A DNA stretch of 64,000 nt from Stigmatella ashevillena (lineage in GTDB: Bacteria; Myxococcota; Myxococcia; Myxococcales; Myxococcaceae). A program made the translations under genes and the position numbers. The stretch spans positions 7,372,425 to 7,436,424 of the forward strand of contig NZ_JAQNDM010000002.1 of assembly GCF_028368975.1 (NCBI RefSeq), written 5' to 3'. Shown here piece by piece: positions 1-9,072 of the stretch (the stretch's first letter is position 1; each line of letters begins with the position of its first letter). The notes below the pieces were generated by a model. That model was given only the letters and a program-made list of their open reading frames with translations. It had not been told where the DNA came from and ran no database searches.

Positions 1-1023
1 CCCTTGCGCGAGGGGCTGGACCGGCTCGGCCTGTCCACGGTCGTCTTCCGGGTGGAGGGAGAGCCCACGCTGGAACTGGTGCGCGAGGGTACCGCCACGG
101 CCATTGCCGCGGGGTGTGATGGGGTGGTGGCGCTGGGAGGCGGGAGCGTGCTGGATGCGGGCAAGGCCATCGCGGCCCTGGCGGCCAATGGGGGCGATCC
201 GCTCGATTACCTGGAGGTGATTGGCCGGGGTCGGCCGCTGACGCAGCCGTCCGTGCCGCTGGTGGCCATTCCCACCACGGCGGGCACGGGCTCGGAAGTC
301 ACCCGCAACGCGGTGCTGGGCTCCAAGGAAGAGCGGGTGAAGGCGAGCCTGCGCAGTCCCCTCATGCTGCCCCGCGTCGCGCTGGTGGACCCAGACCTGC
401 TCTCGGGTGCGCCCAAGGCCGTGCTGTCTTCCAGTGGGCTGGATGCGCTCTCTCAGCTCATCGAGCCCTTCGTCTGCTCACGCGCCAACCCGCTCACGGA
501 CGCGCTGGCGCGCGAGGGCATCCGCCGCTCGGCCCGCTCCCTGCGCCGCGCGGTGCTGGAAGAGGCCGGTGCGCCGGAGCGGGAGGACCTGGCGCTGGCC
601 AGTCTCTTTGGGGGCTTGTGCCTGGCCAACGCGGGGCTCGGGGCGGTGCACGGCTTCGCGGCCCCGGTGGGAGGCATGTTCCAGGCGCCGCACGGCGCGG
701 TGTGCGCGGCGCTGCTGTCGGCGACCTTGGATGTGAACCTGCGCGCGTTGCGCTCCCGCGCCCCGGCGCACCCCACCGTCTCGCGTTTCCAGGAGGTGGC
801 GGGGCTGCTCACCGGGAAGACAGAGGCCCAGGCGGAGGAGGGCATCACGTGGGTGCGGGAGCTGTGCCAGGCGCTGAGCGTGCCGGGCCTGAGCCACTAT
901 GGCCTGACGAAGGCCGAGGTGCCCCTGCTGGTGGAGAAGGCCCGAGCGGCGAGCAGCATGAAGGCCAACCCCCTCCCCCTCACGGACGAGGAACTGACCG
1001 AGATCGCCCTCCGCTCGCTGTGA
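1..1023 (+). CDS. Iron-type (group III) alcohol dehydrogenase family protein, 5' end missing
   Basis: NAD(P)-dependent oxidoreductase of the iron-containing alcohol dehydrogenase/maleylacetate reductase superfamily. The visible 339 residues lack roughly the first 40 of a normal 380-residue member, so the gene starts left of the window; the TTG at position 4 is probably internal. The nucleotide-binding stretch GGGSVLDAGKA is at residues 45-55 and the TTAGTGSE loop at 91-98. Of the four usual metal ligands, Asp147, His216 and His230 are present with correct spacing, but the first His of the DALxHxxE motif is Gln (SQLIE, about residue 151). The frame converges with the M28 peptidase gene, which ends 14 bases downstream. 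The substrate cannot be read from the sequence. Confidence 0.85.
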   Translation, partial: PLREGLDRLGLSTVVFRVEGEPTLELVREGTATAIAAGCDGVVALGGGSVLDAGKAIAALAANGGDPLDYLEVIGRGRPLTQPSVPLVAIPTTAGTGSEVTRNAVLGSKEERVKASLRSPLMLPRVALVDPDLLSGAPKAVLSSSGLDALSQLIEPFVCSRANPLTDALAREGIRRSARSLRRAVLEEAGAPEREDLALASLFGGLCLANAGLGAVHGFAAPVGGMFQAPHGAVCAALLSATLDVNLRALRSRAPAHPTVSRFQEVAGLLTGKTEAQAEEGITWVRELCQALSVPGLSHYGLTKAEVPLLVEKARAASSMKANPLPLTDEELTEIALRSL

Positions 1024-1036
1024 GCGTGGGCGGGCG

Positions 1037-2524
1037 CTACTGCCGCCCCCGCTGGCCGCTTGCCCAGTCCTCATAGACATTGAAGGACTTCATCTGCTCG
1101 CGCAGGTTCGTGGAGCCGATGAGGGCGTCCACCTGCGCGCGGGACTGGCGCGGCAGCTTCTCGTCCATTTGGGCAAAACCCCAGGCGAGCGCCGCGACGG
1201 TGGCCGCGTTGAGCCGGAGCTGAAGCGGGTCGCACTTGTCCAACTCGTCCGAGCGGGCATGGTAGTTGGGGCCGTAGAGGGCAGGCTCCTGATTGGCCAC
1301 CAGGTTGGCCACGCCTTGGAGCATGAAGTCGAAGTTGTCCGTGCCGACAATGGGCTCATCCACCTGCGTGAAGGGACCGAGCCCCTTCACGGGCCCCAGC
1401 GCCCTGTCCACCATCGCCGGGAGCCCCGGACGGCCTCCGGTGAAGAAGCCGGTGATGCGCCCGCAGCCAATGTCGAAGGAGGCCGCCACGGTGTGACGGT
1501 CCAACTCGGCCGCATGCGTCTTCGTGTAGCCCCAGGAGCCATACAAGCCTTGCTCCTCGCCGTTCCACAGCGCGAAGCGGAGGGTGCGCGCGGGCTTGAG
1601 CCCCAGTCGGCGCATCTGCCGCGCCACATCGATGAGCAGGGCCACGTTGGCCCCGTTGTCCAGGGCCCCTGCGCCCAGGTCCCACGAGTCCAGATGGGCG
1701 CCCATCACCACGATTTCCTCGGGGCGCGTGGTGCCACGAATCTCCCCGATGACGTTGTGGCTCTCGTAGGCAGGGCCCGATTGGAGGTCGAGCTCGGCGT
1801 TCAGGGTCAGCGCCGCGCCACCGCGCAGCAGCCGCATCGCGCGCAGGGCGCCATCCCGCTCCATGACGAGCATGGGCCGCGTGTTGCGCTCGCCCACGGA
1901 CACGTTGTGCCGGTAGAGCTGATTGTTGGGACGCGAGCCCATGTAGACCACCCCCTGGGCCCCCGCGGCGAAGGCCCGTTGCTCAATGTCCGCGGCCTCG
2001 GCGTATTCGCGGAAGAGATCGTCGACGTTCTTCAGCTCCCGGGTCTCCACGAGCAGGAACGCCCCCTGGGCCAGGGCCCCGAGCGCCAGGAAGTCCTTCT
2101 CGGAGCCGTGGCCCGCGTCACGCAAGGGGGCCGTCAGCCCCCCCGGCGGTGTCGCGATGGAGAAGGGCATGGCCGCCACGCGGGGGGAGAAGAGGGTGCT
2201 GGCTCCGCTCACGGTGGCGCGTGCGGAGCGCTCCAGCCACAAGGCGGGCAGGGTGAAGGACTCCTTGCGGGCGGGGATCCCCGCCTCCCGGAAGCGCGCG
2301 AGGGCCCACTCCACCGAGCGCAGGTTGGCGGGAGAGCCGGTGGCCCGCCCACCGATCTCGTCGGTCAGGGACTGCAAATCCCGAAGCAGGGGGGTGTCCC
2401 CGAGAAAGGTGGCCACCAGCCGCTCTGCTTCGGCAGGCGCGGAAGGCTTCGCTGGGGAAAGGGTGGGGGCAGGGGCTGCGGCCAGGGAGAGGCCGAGGAG
2501 GAGGGACATCAGGGGGGAGGGCAC
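1037..2524 (-). CDS. Exported M28-family zinc aminopeptidase/carboxypeptidase Q-like
   Basis: Predicted secreted metallopeptidase of 495 residues. An N-terminal hydrophobic signal segment (about residues 5-20) is followed by a protease-associated insert and an M28 catalytic domain. Metal-site motifs are visible: GAHLDSWD (His277), ALDNGAN (Asp289), WNGEEQG (Glu323/Glu324), TDNFDF, and the last His in YHARSDELD. The start is a GTG at 2524; an ATG five codons later is a possible alternative. It is the last gene of a minus-strand operon, 12 bases after the stop of the small upstream gene. Members of this family release N-terminal amino acids from peptides in the periplasm or outside the cell. 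The neighbouring aromatic amino acid hydroxylase suggests shared use in amino acid catabolism, which is inference. Confidence 0.9.
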   Translation of the reverse strand: MPSPLMSLLLGLSLAAAPAPTLSPAKPSAPAEAERLVATFLGDTPLLRDLQSLTDEIGGRATGSPANLRSVEWALARFREAGIPARKESFTLPALWLERSARATVSGASTLFSPRVAAMPFSIATPPGGLTAPLRDAGHGSEKDFLALGALAQGAFLLVETRELKNVDDLFREYAEAADIEQRAFAAGAQGVVYMGSRPNNQLYRHNVSVGERNTRPMLVMERDGALRAMRLLRGGAALTLNAELDLQSGPAYESHNVIGEIRGTTRPEEIVVMGAHLDSWDLGAGALDNGANVALLIDVARQMRRLGLKPARTLRFALWNGEEQGLYGSWGYTKTHAAELDRHTVAASFDIGCGRITGFFTGGRPGLPAMVDRALGPVKGLGPFTQVDEPIVGTDNFDFMLQGVANLVANQEPALYGPNYHARSDELDKCDPLQLRLNAATVAALAWGFAQMDEKLPRQSRAQVDALIGSTNLREQMKSFNVYEDWASGQRGRQ

Positions 2525-2536
2525 GAACGCGGATCC

Positions 2537-2893
2537 TCAGGAACGGTAGCGGCGCCGCAGCTCATCGATGGAGAGGCCACTCCACTCGGAGAGCTGCCGC
2601 ACGGCGTCCCGGGCGTGAATGAAGTACAGCGTGTCTCCGGCGAACACGGAGAGGAACACCCGGCCACACCCCGGCAGCTTCGCGCCCTTGGCCTCCAGGT
2701 ACTCCACCAGTCGCGGCAGGATGCGCTCGAGCAGGTAGGGGCGGACGTTCCCGTCCGGGAGCATGAACTCGTAGCTGGTGGCCTCGGCGAATTCCCCCTC
2801 CGGGTCCTGCCGCATGCGGGAGATGGCGATGTTGGCCTCGGTGGAAGGGGCCTTGGAGAAGGCGAGGCCCAGGAAGGTGTCGGTGTCGCTCAT
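2537..2893 (-). CDS. Small conserved-looking hypothetical protein, 118 aa
   Basis: A 118-residue soluble protein with no signal peptide or membrane segment that I do not recognise. Its ATG overlaps the TGA of the hydroxylase gene in an ATGA arrangement (2890-2893), so translation is probably coupled. The mixed alpha/beta composition, with hydrophobic strands around residues 78-92, suggests a compact fold. The position between the hydroxylase and an aminopeptidase suggests a role in aromatic amino acid use, possibly as an accessory protein of the hydroxylase. This is a guess from context only. Confidence 0.7.
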   Translation of the reverse strand: MSDTDTFLGLAFSKAPSTEANIAISRMRQDPEGEFAEATSYEFMLPDGNVRPYLLERILPRLVEYLEAKGAKLPGCGRVFLSVFAGDTLYFIHARDAVRQLSEWSGLSIDELRRRYRS

Positions 2894-4479
2894 GCGACGT
2901 ACTCTTCCTGTGCCGGAAGGGCGCGCAGCTCCGCCACCTCGGCTTGCAGCAGCCAGTCGTCGGGGAAGCTGGCGGCGGCCCGGGAGATCTGCTCCAGCCG
3001 CCCCGGCAGATACTGACGGGACTCGCGCATGGCGCGAACCTCCCGGTAGAGGGTGGCGAGCGCCGGGTGCAGGGCATCGGCCTTGCGGGCGCGCGCCTGG
3101 ACTTCTCCCTCGCCCTCGGTAAAGGAGTCCATCTCTCCGAACCACCGATCCCAGGCTCCGGGATCCGCGGGGCCTCCCGCCACCGAGGGCAGCCCTTCTC
3201 CGAGAAACAGCCGCGCCACCGAGGGCAGCTCCAGCGCTCGGCCGCCCAGCGACCCACGCAGGCGAAGCACCTCGCCGCCGCCGCCAGCGAAGCCTTCCAA
3301 CCGCAAGCCGCTGGCCAGCTCGAGCTGGAAGGGCCCCTGCTCCGGCAGCTCCCCCTCGCCAAAGGCAATCAGCGTGGGGCTCTGCCAAGGTTTGCCCAGG
3401 GCCTTTCCGCCGTGGGAGAGCATGAGGGGACCTGTGAGGGTTACCAGGGCCGTGGAGAGCCCCTTCGCTACGGGACGGAGCCCTGACAGCAGCTCCACCA
3501 CGCGGCCCGTGATTTCTCTCCCATCCGAGAGCACCAGGTGGTTCACCGTGCGAGCGCGCTGGGCCTCCTCCAATCCGTGGTCCCCGCCCCGCTTCCACGA
3601 CAGGGTGGCCTCGAACTCCTCGAGCACCTCGAAGAGGTGCTCAAAGTCCCGCGCAACGAAGAGCTGCGGCTGCATGCGGGTAATGTCGTAGTCCGTCTTC
3701 ACGCACGCCAGGCTCAGGGGGACTCGCTTCACCGCCGGGGTGAAGCAGTGCTCCGCCTCCCCGATGCTCGACAGCAGGCCGGCCCCATACAGGCGAGGCT
3801 GCTCCAGACTGCCCACCAGACCGTACTCGGCCGTCCACCAATAGAGCCGCGAGGCCTGGGTGCTCTCGCTGACGTAGCGGCGGCTCTGCGAGGCCGCCTC
3901 CAGCCGCGCCTGGGCGTGCTCGATGGCCTCAGGGGTGGAGGTCGGGTCCTCCTTCACCACGCTGAGGTGGCGGATGGCCTCGAACACCGCCTGGTCCTCC
4001 ACCGTGGCGATGGACTTGAAGCCGACGGTGCCGCTGCGCTGGAGGTACTCGGCATAACGCGCGTTGGCGAGGATGGGGGCGTGGCCCGCGCTCTCGTGGA
4101 CGATGTCCGGGGCGGGGGTGTACTGGATGTGCTCGTGAGTGCGGATGTCGGCGGCGATGGCCAGCACCCTCATGGACTGCAACTCGGTGAAGACGGCGGG
4201 CGGGACGAAGCCGCGCACCCCCACCGCCGCCCAGTTCAACCGGGCCAGCCGCTCGTTCATCTCATCCAGGCTGGGGATGCGCTCCACCCCGATGCCCGTG
4301 GCCTGGAGCCCCTCCAGGTAGACCGGATGGGCCTTGTCCGACAGGTGGCTGCTCAGGCGGCCGAGGATGTGGCGCCACACCGCTTGGTCCCGAGGCGTGT
4401 ACGACGCGTAGTCCTGCCCCACGACATAGCGGCGCAGGTGGGCCGGCAGGCGGGCGAGGGTTCTCTCCGTCGGGGTCAT
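2890..4479 (-). CDS. Biopterin-dependent aromatic amino acid hydroxylase with long C-terminal extension
   Basis: Member of the phenylalanine/tyrosine/tryptophan hydroxylase family (non-heme iron, tetrahydropterin and O2). The first 280 or so residues form the catalytic domain. The iron-binding His pair is in DIVHESAGHAP, and the third ligand Glu is in the YWWTAEYGL motif. The protein is 529 residues, far longer than ordinary bacterial enzymes of about 270-300; the extra 250 residues have no domain I recognise. The start is the ATG at 4479, which has a strong GGAAGAGGAG ribosome site, rather than the in-frame TTG at 4497. It lies 74 bases downstream of lysR on the same strand and is translationally coupled to the next gene. 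Phenylalanine 4-hydroxylation is the likeliest reaction, but the substrate is not proven. Confidence 0.88.
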   Translation of the reverse strand: MTPTERTLARLPAHLRRYVVGQDYASYTPRDQAVWRHILGRLSSHLSDKAHPVYLEGLQATGIGVERIPSLDEMNERLARLNWAAVGVRGFVPPAVFTELQSMRVLAIAADIRTHEHIQYTPAPDIVHESAGHAPILANARYAEYLQRSGTVGFKSIATVEDQAVFEAIRHLSVVKEDPTSTPEAIEHAQARLEAASQSRRYVSESTQASRLYWWTAEYGLVGSLEQPRLYGAGLLSSIGEAEHCFTPAVKRVPLSLACVKTDYDITRMQPQLFVARDFEHLFEVLEEFEATLSWKRGGDHGLEEAQRARTVNHLVLSDGREITGRVVELLSGLRPVAKGLSTALVTLTGPLMLSHGGKALGKPWQSPTLIAFGEGELPEQGPFQLELASGLRLEGFAGGGGEVLRLRGSLGGRALELPSVARLFLGEGLPSVAGGPADPGAWDRWFGEMDSFTEGEGEVQARARKADALHPALATLYREVRAMRESRQYLPGRLEQISRAAASFPDDWLLQAEVAELRALPAQEEYVA

Positions 4480-4537
4480 CGCGCACTCCTCTTCCAATGC
4501 TTCTAAAGGTAAGGGGGGGGAGGAGTGACGGAAATTC

Positions 4538-4565
4538 GTAAAAATCCGAAGTTCTATTCGGATTT
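4538..4565 (-). terminator. Intrinsic terminator of lysR, stop codon in the loop
   Basis: On the minus strand a perfect 9-bp stem (AAATCCGAA with TTCGGATTT) encloses the six-base loop TAGAAC and runs into five Ts. The loop begins with the TAG stop codon of the LysR gene, so the coding end and the terminator overlap. This should separate lysR from the hydroxylase operon downstream, which would then need its own promoter in the short interval 4480-4537. Confidence 0.7.
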
Positions 4566-5498
4566 CCGACGTTTAGAATCCAGCCGCTGCTTCAGGCCCT
4601 TGAGGACGTGGCGGGCTTCGGCGCTGAGGGCACCCGAGGGCCACAGGGCCACCACCTCGACGACCTGGGACTGCTCTTCTTGCAGGGGCCAGACGTGGAG
4701 ATCCGGGGGAAAGGGGTGCACGGGGCGCAGGTCCGGGGTGATGGCACAGGCCTGGCGGAAGGCGTGGAGCACGTCGAAGAGGTGAAGAAAGCTCTCCACG
4801 CGGGCCACCTCGCGCACCTTCACGTCGTGGTTCGTGAAGCGGGCGCTGTTGGCGCCGCCGTAGGGGTCATCCTGAAGCCAGTCCACGAAGGGTTGGCCGT
4901 GCAGCTCCTCCACGTGGATCGCCTTGCCGGAGCGGGTCGGTTGGGCCAGGGCGCTGTCTGGCCCTGCCAGCACCACGAAGGGGAGGCTCAGCAGCGATTC
5001 GGCCTCCACGCCCCGGTGGGGGGGCAGCGGGGTGAAGCCCACGACGAGGTCTCTCTGCCGGGTCTGGGCCTCGCGGACCAGCTCGAAGGGGCCGCCAAAG
5101 CCAATCTCCAGCTTGATGGAGGCCTGAGCAGCATCCCGGGCAATGTCCCTGAGGAGCATGGAGGAGAGCGTGTGGTTGAGCCCCAGCCGCAAGCTGGGCT
5201 CGGTGCTGGTCAAGTCCCTCAAACGCTTGAGGTCGAGCTGGTGCAGCGGCGTCTGCGTACCTGCGTAGAGCCGTCGGCCGCGCGGGGTGAGCTGCAACTT
5301 GCGCCCCGGCCCGCGCTCCAGCAGGGGCTCTCCATCCCCCAGGGACTGCTCGAGCGCGCGGAGGTGCTCGCTCACCACCGAACGGGCCACGCCCAGGTGC
5401 TCGGCGGCCCCCTCCAGACTGCCGGCCTCGACCGAGGCGGCGAAGGCCTCCAGCCAGATGAGGTGTCGGGGGAGCTTGCGCGGGGGCACGGACACCAT
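4554..5498 (-). CDS. LysR-family transcriptional regulator
   Basis: A 314-residue DNA-binding regulator. An N-terminal winged helix-turn-helix (about residues 10-70, with the typical GSLEGAAEHLGVARSVVSEHLRAL pattern) precedes a periplasmic-binding-like effector domain (about 95-300). The conserved helix order and length are normal for the family. It is transcribed away from the solute-binding lipoprotein gene and towards the hydroxylase operon. LysR regulators often control a neighbouring or divergent gene, so either the hydroxylase operon or the 5603-7269 transporter pair is a candidate target. I found no clear T-N11-A operator in the 104 bases upstream. Confidence 0.92.
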   Translation of the reverse strand: MVSVPPRKLPRHLIWLEAFAASVEAGSLEGAAEHLGVARSVVSEHLRALEQSLGDGEPLLERGPGRKLQLTPRGRRLYAGTQTPLHQLDLKRLRDLTSTEPSLRLGLNHTLSSMLLRDIARDAAQASIKLEIGFGGPFELVREAQTRQRDLVVGFTPLPPHRGVEAESLLSLPFVVLAGPDSALAQPTRSGKAIHVEELHGQPFVDWLQDDPYGGANSARFTNHDVKVREVARVESFLHLFDVLHAFRQACAITPDLRPVHPFPPDLHVWPLQEEQSQVVEVVALWPSGALSAEARHVLKGLKQRLDSKRRKSE

Positions 5499-5602
5499 GT
5501 TGCCCCAGCTGAGCGCGGGGCGCCGGTTTTCTCGAACCCCCCTGGCGGGCTGCCGTCCGCATGACGATTTTGAGATCCATCCAGTGCGAGGAGGGAGACA
5601 GC

Positions 5603-6316
5603 ATGTCCGGGGGCGGGTCGAGGGCGGTGAGGCTGCTGCTGGTGCTCGTCCTGGGCGCTGGCTGTGGAATGCCGCGAGATCCCGAAGGCACGCTGGAGCG
5701 GGTCCGCGGAGGCACCCTGCGGGCAGGCGTGGTGGAGCGGCCCCCCTTCACCCGTGTCGGCCAAGGACCACCGTCCGGGGTGGAGGCCCGCCTGGTGGAG
5801 GAGTTGGCCAGCTCCCTGGGGGCAACGGTGGAGTGGACGGTGGGGACCGAGGCCCGGCTGATGGAGGCGTTGACGCACCGGAAGCTCGATCTGGTCATCG
5901 GGGGAATCCCCGCGGACACACCCTACGGCGCACAGGTGGCCCTCAGCCGTCCCTACCTGAGCGCGCGGCTCACCGTGGGAGCGCCTCCGGGCAAGACGGT
6001 CCCACGCGAGTTGAAAGGCCACCCGGTGGCGGTGGAGCCAGGGCACTCGGCCATCGCGCTGCTGGAAGAAGCAGGGGCGGTGCCCGAGCCAACGCCCCAG
6101 GTGCACGCGGCCTCCGGTCTGCGCGCGGGGTTCGACTGGCAGCTCGAGGCGTGGGGGTACACGGCGGGGGAGGCCACGCTGAAGAACGAAGAGGTGTTGG
6201 TGGTGGTGGCCCCTGGTGAGAACGGGTGGCTCCGCCAGGTTGACCTGTTCTTGCACGAGAACGCGTCCAAGACCCGTGAGCGGCTCGTCCAGTCCGCGCG
6301 AGGAGAGGCGCGATGA
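5603..6316 (+). CDS. Extracellular solute-binding lipoprotein (family 3 type)
   Basis: Predicted lipoprotein of 237 residues. The signal peptide ends in a lipobox (LVLGAGCG), then follows a small periplasmic-binding fold resembling polar amino acid binding proteins, with the pattern GTLRAGVVERPPF early and LDLVIGGIPADTPY in the middle. The ATG at 5603 is preferred over an in-frame ATG at 5561 because a GAGGAGGGAG ribosome site sits just upstream and it gives a clean signal peptide. The gene overlaps the CDF transporter by 4 bases (ATGA). No permease or ATPase genes are nearby, so it may act as a sensor or metal/ligand scavenger rather than as part of a full ABC importer. Confidence 0.75.
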   Translation: MSGGGSRAVRLLLVLVLGAGCGMPRDPEGTLERVRGGTLRAGVVERPPFTRVGQGPPSGVEARLVEELASSLGATVEWTVGTEARLMEALTHRKLDLVIGGIPADTPYGAQVALSRPYLSARLTVGAPPGKTVPRELKGHPVAVEPGHSAIALLEEAGAVPEPTPQVHAASGLRAGFDWQLEAWGYTAGEATLKNEEVLVVVAPGENGWLRQVDLFLHENASKTRERLVQSARGEAR

Positions 6317-7269
6317 GGACGGCGGAGCCATTCGATCTACCCCCCGAGAAGATGAAGCCCCTGGGCCGGGCGAAGCGGTGGGAGTGGATTTCACTGGCCT
6401 ATCTCGTGTCCGCCGTCGCCGGCATCTACTTCACGCTGGGCAACTCGCAGGCCATGAAGGCCGCGTGGCTGGAGGACTTGCTCAGCCTGATTCCTCCCCT
6501 GGCATTCCTCATCGGGGGCCGGGTGTGCCGCCGGAGGCCCAATGGCGAGTTCCCCTACGGCTATCACCGGGCCACCACCATCGCGTACCTCGTGGGGTCG
6601 CTGGCGCTTCTCATGATGGGGCTCTACCTCTTCGCCGATTCGGTCATGAAGCTGGTGCAGGGAGACCATCCCACCATCGGTTCGGTGGCGCTCTTCGGGC
6701 ACGTGGTGTGGCTCGGCTGGCCAATGTTGCTGGCCTTGCTCTGGAGTGGGGTGCCGGTGGTTCTCCTGGGCCGCCTCAAGCTGCCCTTGGCCGAGCAGCT
6801 TCACGACAAGGTGCTGTACGCGGACGCGATGATGAACAAGGCGGACTGGATGACCGCGGGCGCGGCCTTTCTCGGCGTGGTGGGCATCGGCCTGGGGTTC
6901 TGGTGGGCGGACGCAGTGGCCGCGGGCATCATCTCCCTGGACATCTTCCACGATGGGCAGAAGCACCTGCGCGCGGCGTTGGGAGACCTGATGGACAGGG
7001 CCCCACGGACGTTGGACTACAAGCATCCCGTGGAGCTGCCCGAGCGCATCCGCCACACCGTCGAATCCTTGGACTGGGTGGAGAGTGCCCAGGTGCGTGT
7101 CCGGGAGGACGGCCACGTGTTCTTCGCGGACGTGGAACTGGTGCCCCGGCCGGGCACGGAGAACCTCGTCCAGCGGCTCACCCATGCCACGAGGGATCTG
7201 AAGCGCCTGGATTGGAGGCTCCACGAGGTGCTGCTCGTCCCGGTGGAGCGGTCGCCACGCCCGGCGTGA
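6313..7269 (+). CDS. Cation diffusion facilitator (CDF) family metal transporter
   Basis: An inner-membrane cation/proton antiporter of 318 residues. Several membrane segments are visible between residues 25 and 225, with acidic residues in the paired positions typical of the CDF transport site: the D of YLFADSVMK in TM2-3 and the ADAMMNKADW motif in TM5. A cytoplasmic C-terminal domain follows, with the DWVESAQVRVREDGHVFFADVE-type ferredoxin-like fold. Exported metals for the family are Zn, Fe, Mn, Co or Cd; the specificity here is not evident. Its ATG overlaps the stop of the preceding lipoprotein gene, so the two are co-translated. It converges with the aldolase gene, leaving only 9 bases between. 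Confidence 0.88.
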   Translation: MRTAEPFDLPPEKMKPLGRAKRWEWISLAYLVSAVAGIYFTLGNSQAMKAAWLEDLLSLIPPLAFLIGGRVCRRRPNGEFPYGYHRATTIAYLVGSLALLMMGLYLFADSVMKLVQGDHPTIGSVALFGHVVWLGWPMLLALLWSGVPVVLLGRLKLPLAEQLHDKVLYADAMMNKADWMTAGAAFLGVVGIGLGFWWADAVAAGIISLDIFHDGQKHLRAALGDLMDRAPRTLDYKHPVELPERIRHTVESLDWVESAQVRVREDGHVFFADVELVPRPGTENLVQRLTHATRDLKRLDWRLHEVLLVPVERSPRPA

Positions 7270-7278
7270 GGGCCGGGT

Positions 7279-7935
7279 TCACGGCCGGGGAGGCTGGTGG
7301 CCGTACGTCTTGAACTTCTCCAACACCACGGCCATCTCCGCCTCGTCGAGCAGCACGGGCTCACCGGCTTGCAGCGCCCGCCAGTACATGGCGGCGAGGG
7401 TCTCCACCTCGACAGCCAGCTTGTAGGCCGCCGCGAGGTCTCCTCCCACCACGATCATTCCATGATTGGCCAGCAGGCAGGCCTTGCGCCCCTCGAGCGC
7501 GGCCACGGCATGGCGGGACAGGGCTTCGGTGCCGAAGGTGGCGTAGGGCGCGCAGCGGATGGAGGAGCCCCCGGCCTTCGCCACCATATAATGGAAGGAG
7601 GGGATGGCGCGGTGGAGGCACGCCAGCGTCGTGCAGAACATGGAGTGCGCGTGCAGCACCGCGTTCACTTCGGGCCGGGCCTCGAAGATGTCCCGGTGGA
7701 AGCGCCACTCCGTGGAGGGGATGCGGAGCCCCTCGGGGCTGCCATCGAAACGCATGAAGACGATGTCCTCGGGAACGAGCGTCTCGTAGTCCATGCCCGA
7801 GGGGGTGATGAGAAAGCCCCCCTCGACGCGCAGGCCCAGGTTGCCAGAGGTGCTCTGGTTGAGCCCGGAAGTGTTCATCCGCCGCGCGGTGGCGATCATC
7901 TCCTCGCGCAGGGAGAGGTGCGTGGGCCCGCTCAC
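7279..7935 (-). CDS. Class II aldolase, FucA-like; probable methylthioribulose-1-phosphate aldolase
   Basis: A zinc-dependent class II aldolase of 218 residues, very close to L-fuculose-1-phosphate aldolase by motif. PSTEWRFH carries the catalytic Glu, VLHAHS holds two zinc His, LLANHG the third, and the C-terminal segment [13 protein letters not shown] is present. The start is a GTG at 7935 that overlaps the mtnA stop (GTGA). Genomic coupling to mtnA and mtnP argues that the in vivo substrate is 5-methylthioribulose 1-phosphate, giving DHAP and 2-methylthioacetaldehyde (the role of Ald2 in the DHAP shunt). The related dehydratase MtnB is a less likely alternative, because the active-site sequence is aldolase-like and mtnC/mtnD are not adjacent. 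Confidence 0.82.
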   Translation of the reverse strand: MSGPTHLSLREEMIATARRMNTSGLNQSTSGNLGLRVEGGFLITPSGMDYETLVPEDIVFMRFDGSPEGLRIPSTEWRFHRDIFEARPEVNAVLHAHSMFCTTLACLHRAIPSFHYMVAKAGGSSIRCAPYATFGTEALSRHAVAALEGRKACLLANHGMIVVGGDLAAAYKLAVEVETLAAMYWRALQAGEPVLLDEAEMAVVLEKFKTYGHQPPRP

Positions 7936-9047
7936 GTGCCAGTTCCCCGCACCGGGCGCCGCTCGGGAAAGAGCGACAGCAGGCCCTCGGCGGAGGCCGC
8001 GCACACCCCCCGTTCGGTAATGAGCCCCGTCACCAGCCGCGCGGGCGTCACGTCGAAGCCGTAGTTGGCCACGGGGCTGCCGGGAGCCGTGACGTGCACG
8101 GACACCACCTCTCCCGAGGGGAGCCTTCCACTGATGTGGGTCAGCTCGGCGCCATCCCGTTGCTCGATGGGAATGTCCCGGACACCATCCTCGAGGGTCC
8201 AGTCGATGGTGGGCGAGGGCAGCGCCACGTAGAAGGGCACGCCGTTGTCCTGGGCCGCGAGGGCCTTCAGGTAGGTGCCGATCTTGTTGGCCACGTCGCC
8301 CCGGGCCGTGGTCCGGTCCGTGCCGACGATGCACAGGTCCACCTCGCCGTGCTGCATGAGGTGGCCGCCCACGTTGTCGGCGATGACGGTGTGGGGAACG
8401 CCGTGCTGCCCAAGCTCCCAGGCGGTGAGGCTGGCGCCTTGATTCCGGGGCCGTGTCTCGTCCACCCAGACATGGACGGGCAGGCCCGCATCATGGGCCA
8501 GGTACACGGGGGCCAGGGCAGTGCCCCAGTCCACGGTGGCCAGCCAGCCGGCGTTGCAGTGGGTGAGGACGTTGATGCGGCCCCGCTGCCCTTTGCGGGC
8601 CCAGGCCGCCTCCAGAAGCGGCACGCCGTGGGAGCCAATGCTCCGGTTGAGGGCCACGTCTTCATCGCAGAGGGCCGCTGCGCGGCGGTAGGCCTCGGAG
8701 AGACGCCCGGCGGGAGGAAGGGGTTGAAGGGCGCGGCGCATCTCCTCCAGGGCCCAGCGCAGGTTGACGGCGGTGGGCCGCGTGGCCAGGAGGACCGCAT
8801 GGGCCCGAGCCAGGGCCTCGTCCGAGGCATCCTCGCGCAAGGCGAGGCAGATGCCATAGGCGGCGGTGGCGCCGATGAGGGGCGCGCCCCGGACCTGCAT
8901 GGAGCGGATGGCGTGGGCCACCTCCTCCAGCGTGGTGAGGCGTGCCTTCACGAAGGCGTGGGGCAGACGGGTCTGGTCGATGATGCCCACGGAGGTGCCA
9001 TCGGCTTCGACCCAGAGGGTGCGCGTGGGCTGCTCGTGAACCTTCAT
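7932..9047 (-). CDS. mtnA: S-methyl-5-thioribose-1-phosphate isomerase
   Basis: Converts 5-methylthioribose 1-phosphate to 5-methylthioribulose 1-phosphate in methylthioadenosine salvage. The 371-residue protein has the MtnA/eIF2B-like hallmarks: [13 protein letters not shown] near residue 50, the catalytic Cys in [31 protein letters not shown], and the Asp in [20 protein letters not shown]. The start is the ATG at 9047 with an AAGGAG ribosome site; a longer upstream frame is not supported. It lies 25 bases after mtnP and overlaps the aldolase start. Confidence 0.95.
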   Translation of the reverse strand: MKVHEQPTRTLWVEADGTSVGIIDQTRLPHAFVKARLTTLEEVAHAIRSMQVRGAPLIGATAAYGICLALREDASDEALARAHAVLLATRPTAVNLRWALEEMRRALQPLPPAGRLSEAYRRAAALCDEDVALNRSIGSHGVPLLEAAWARKGQRGRINVLTHCNAGWLATVDWGTALAPVYLAHDAGLPVHVWVDETRPRNQGASLTAWELGQHGVPHTVIADNVGGHLMQHGEVDLCIVGTDRTTARGDVANKIGTYLKALAAQDNGVPFYVALPSPTIDWTLEDGVRDIPIEQRDGAELTHISGRLPSGEVVSVHVTAPGSPVANYGFDVTPARLVTGLITERGVCAASAEGLLSLFPERRPVRGTGT

Positions 9048-9072
9048 GGGGGACTCCTTAGGAGGGAAGGGT

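Noticed and set aside
1169..3016. A long plus-strand ORF of 615 residues over the M28 peptidase
   Set aside because: It is antisense to the peptidase and hydroxylase region, full of Gly/Arg/His from high-GC codon bias, and has no domain.
7279..7935. mtnB (methylthioribulose-1-phosphate dehydratase) for the class II aldolase
   Set aside because: The active-site segments match FucA-type aldolases more closely, and the mtnC/mtnD partners are not adjacent. Not excluded, but less likely.
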